From an uncultured Oscillibacter sp. (GTDB taxonomy: Bacteria; Bacillota; Clostridia; Oscillospirales; Oscillospiraceae), in NCBI GenBank assembly GCA_902490355.1, contig CABUDN010000137.1, forward strand, positions 1 through 6,434: a DNA stretch of 6,434 nucleotides. The letters are read 5' to 3'. The notes beneath the pieces are model-generated. The model searched no databases. It was given only the letters and a program-made list of their open reading frames with translations, and had not been told where the DNA came from. The translations under genes were made by a program, and so were the position numbers. How positions within the stretch are numbered: position 1 is the stretch's first letter; every line of letters starts with the position of its first letter. This document shows positions 4,875 to 6,434 of this stretch, piece after piece.

Positions 4875-6290
4875 TCAGGCCGCCTCGTGGGCGCTGGAGC
4901 CGCTGTATCCGCCTCCGTAGAAGTAACGGAAGAAATCTTCAAAGGGATTGTAGCTGCCATCATACTGGCTGTTCTGATCGCTGCTGGAGGTTGCCTCCTG
5001 CTGGTTGGTCTGCTGGTCCGCAGGCACGGAGTCCCAGGTGACCTCCACGGTCATCTCCTGGCCTTCCCGGTAAATGGTGAAGGTTGCGGTGTCGCCGGCG
5101 GAGTACTGCTTCTTCACAGCCGTGAGGTCTTCCATGCTGGTAATGTCGGTGTCATCCACCTTGATGATGACGTCGCCCATCTTCAGTCCGGCCTTGTCGG
5201 CAGCGCCGCCTTCCTCCACGGAGTAGACAAACACGCCGCTGTCCACATCGTAGCGGTACTGGGACGCCATCTGGCTGGTCATGGTGCCGCCGGTGATGGC
5301 CAGGTAGGGCTTGTTGGTGACATAGCCGTTGGTCATGATGTCCTCAATCATAGCCACCACATCATTGATGGGGATTGCGAAGCCCAGGCCTTCCACGGAC
5401 TCGCTGGCATAGCTGGAATACTTGGCCGACACGATGCCGATGACCTCACCGTAGCTGTTGAGCAGCGGGCCGCCGGAGTTGCCGGGGTTGATGGAGGCCG
5501 TGACCTGGATCATATTGAAGGGCGTGCCGTCCACATTGATGGCCCGGTTGACCGAGGAGGCGATGCCCTCACTCATGGAGAAGGTCAGCTCGCCCAGGGG
5601 GTTGCCGATGGCCAGCACGTGATCGCCCACGTTCAGGGTGTCGCTGTCGCCCAGGGTAACGGGCTGGAGGTCGGTGGCCTCCACCTTGATGACGGCGATA
5701 TCGTAATCCTCATCACCGCCGACGTACTGGGCGTCGTAGGTATCGCCGTTGTACATGGTGACCTTGACGGTATTGGCGTCCTTGACCACGTGGTAGTTGG
5801 TCACGATGTAGCCGTCCGAGGTGAGCACAAATCCGGAGCCGGAAGAGGCCGTCTGGACCTCCTGACCGAAGAAGTTGGTGCCGCTGGTGCCGGTCACATT
5901 GATGGACACCACGCTGTTGACATTGGCGGCGTAGACCTCGGCATCGGTCATTTCCGTCTTGCCGTCCACGGTCTTAATGGCCACCTGGGTAGCCGCCCGG
6001 TTGCTGACGTTGATGCTGGAATTGCTGCCGGAGCCGCTGATTCCATATACCACGCCGCCGCCCACGGCGCCGCCCAGAAGGGCACAGCAAAGGGCCAGCG
6101 CGGTGATCTTGAGCCCCATGCGATTCTTTTTCACTGGCTTCATCTCCTGCACCGGTCCCTGCGGGCCGGCAGACTGCGGATGGATGGGTTCCTGCGGTGC
6201 AGCGTTGTTCTCCGCCTTGGGAGCGGACTCGCTGCCGTCTTTACGATACGTGTAATGATACAGATTCTGTTCATCGTTATACATATTCAT
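4875..6290 (-). CDS. htrA: Membrane-anchored HtrA/DegP-like serine protease with PDZ domain
   Basis: A 471-residue trypsin-like protease (family S1C) of the kind that degrades or refolds misfolded exported proteins at the outer face of the membrane. Residues 1-57 are a polar, proline-rich cytoplasmic segment ending in KPVKKNR. A single membrane helix covers about 58-84. The protease domain follows, with His167 in TNYHVV, Asp197 in DIAVIK and Ser272 in NPGNSGGPLL. One PDZ domain spans about 328-418 (GGAADKAGLKMGDVIIKVDD at 361-380). A linker rich in Gln, Ser and Asp leads to an aromatic tail NPFEDFFRYFYGGGY (448-462). The architecture is that of Firmicutes HtrA-type proteins. AGGAGG sits four bases before the ATG at 6290 and ten before a second in-frame ATG at 6284, so either may be used. 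Upstream lie a -10-like box and an inverted repeat. The catalytic triad is intact. Confidence 0.96.
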   Translation of the reverse strand: MNMYNDEQNLYHYTYRKDGSESAPKAENNAAPQEPIHPQSAGPQGPVQEMKPVKKNRMGLKITALALCCALLGGAVGGGVVYGISGSGSNSSINVSNRAATQVAIKTVDGKTEMTDAEVYAANVNSVVSINVTGTSGTNFFGQEVQTASSGSGFVLTSDGYIVTNYHVVKDANTVKVTMYNGDTYDAQYVGGDEDYDIAVIKVEATDLQPVTLGDSDTLNVGDHVLAIGNPLGELTFSMSEGIASSVNRAINVDGTPFNMIQVTASINPGNSGGPLLNSYGEVIGIVSAKYSSYASESVEGLGFAIPINDVVAMIEDIMTNGYVTNKPYLAITGGTMTSQMASQYRYDVDSGVFVYSVEEGGAADKAGLKMGDVIIKVDDTDITSMEDLTAVKKQYSAGDTATFTIYREGQEMTVEVTWDSVPADQQTNQQEATSSSDQNSQYDGSYNPFEDFFRYFYGGGYSGSSAHEAA

Positions 6291-6407
6291 TTCTCCTCCT
6301 ATGTATCCCGGTTTTCAGCCGAAAAATATTTTGAATGAACAAACTTCCATCCATGAAGGAACTTTCCATGGTCTGGATTCTTTGTTTCCTTCCCTGAACT
6401 TTGGCTT

Positions 6408-6423
6408 TAGTATAAACATACTA
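6408..6423 (-). promoter_or_regulatory. Candidate htrA -10 box within an inverted repeat
   Basis: On the minus strand TATACT (6414-6409) is a good -10 box whose -35 would fall at or beyond the window edge. It overlaps a perfect 6-bp inverted repeat, TAGTAT and ATACTA around AAAC (6408-6423). Transcription from here would give htrA a leader of about 110 bases. The repeat could be a regulator site. Confidence 0.4.
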
Positions 6424-6434
6424 GCTTAAAAATG

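Noticed and set aside
4530..6338. A 602-codon open frame on the plus strand across the htrA region
   Set aside because: It is antisense to a gene with an intact catalytic triad. Its protein is rich in His, Gly, Val and Asp, as expected when GC-biased codons are read backwards. It also runs through the small peptide gene and the shared terminator.
1..6434. Mobile element, CRISPR array, tRNA or toxin-antitoxin system
   Set aside because: I saw no transposase or integrase, no regularly spaced repeats, no tRNA-like fold with a TTCGA arm, and no recognisable toxin-antitoxin pair.

Overview
The window looks like chromosomal DNA from a GC-rich Gram-positive anaerobe, most likely a Clostridia-class (Oscillospiraceae-like) bacterium. 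This is inference. It rests on strong AGGAGG-type ribosome binding sites, GC-rich genes separated by very AT-rich promoter islands, an N-terminally membrane-anchored HtrA of Firmicutes type, and a short DUF2089-like regulator. No rRNA, tRNA, CRISPR array, insertion sequence, integrase or phage gene is visible, so the gene set looks like ordinary core plus light accessory content.

Layout, left to right: (1) a plus-strand LysR-family regulator (41-937) whose -10 box lies at the left edge. (2) A minus-strand two-gene operon (1668 down to 1050) of a small helix-turn-helix protein and a three-helix membrane protein, read from a near-consensus promoter set among AT-rich palindromes. (3) A divergent plus-strand nitrilase (1935-2855). 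(4) The minus-strand ribosome-associated ATPase ychF (4101-2992) with its own extended -10 promoter and about 100 bases of leader. (5) An AT-rich intergenic region of about 540 bases. (6) A plus-strand 33-residue single-helix membrane peptide (4645-4746) with its own promoter, ribosome binding site and terminator. (7) A minus-strand htrA-like serine protease (6290-4875) whose promoter region runs to the right edge.

The genes alternate in direction. Each of the three convergent junctions (LysR/membrane gene, nitrilase/ychF, small peptide/htrA) carries one perfect GC-rich hairpin flanked by A and T runs, so each probably terminates transcription from both sides. Only the regulator/membrane pair is a clear operon; the rest look monocistronic. 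The least described elements are the complete transcription unit for the 33-residue peptide and the regulator/membrane pair with its palindromic control region. No new multi-gene defence or mobile system is evident.
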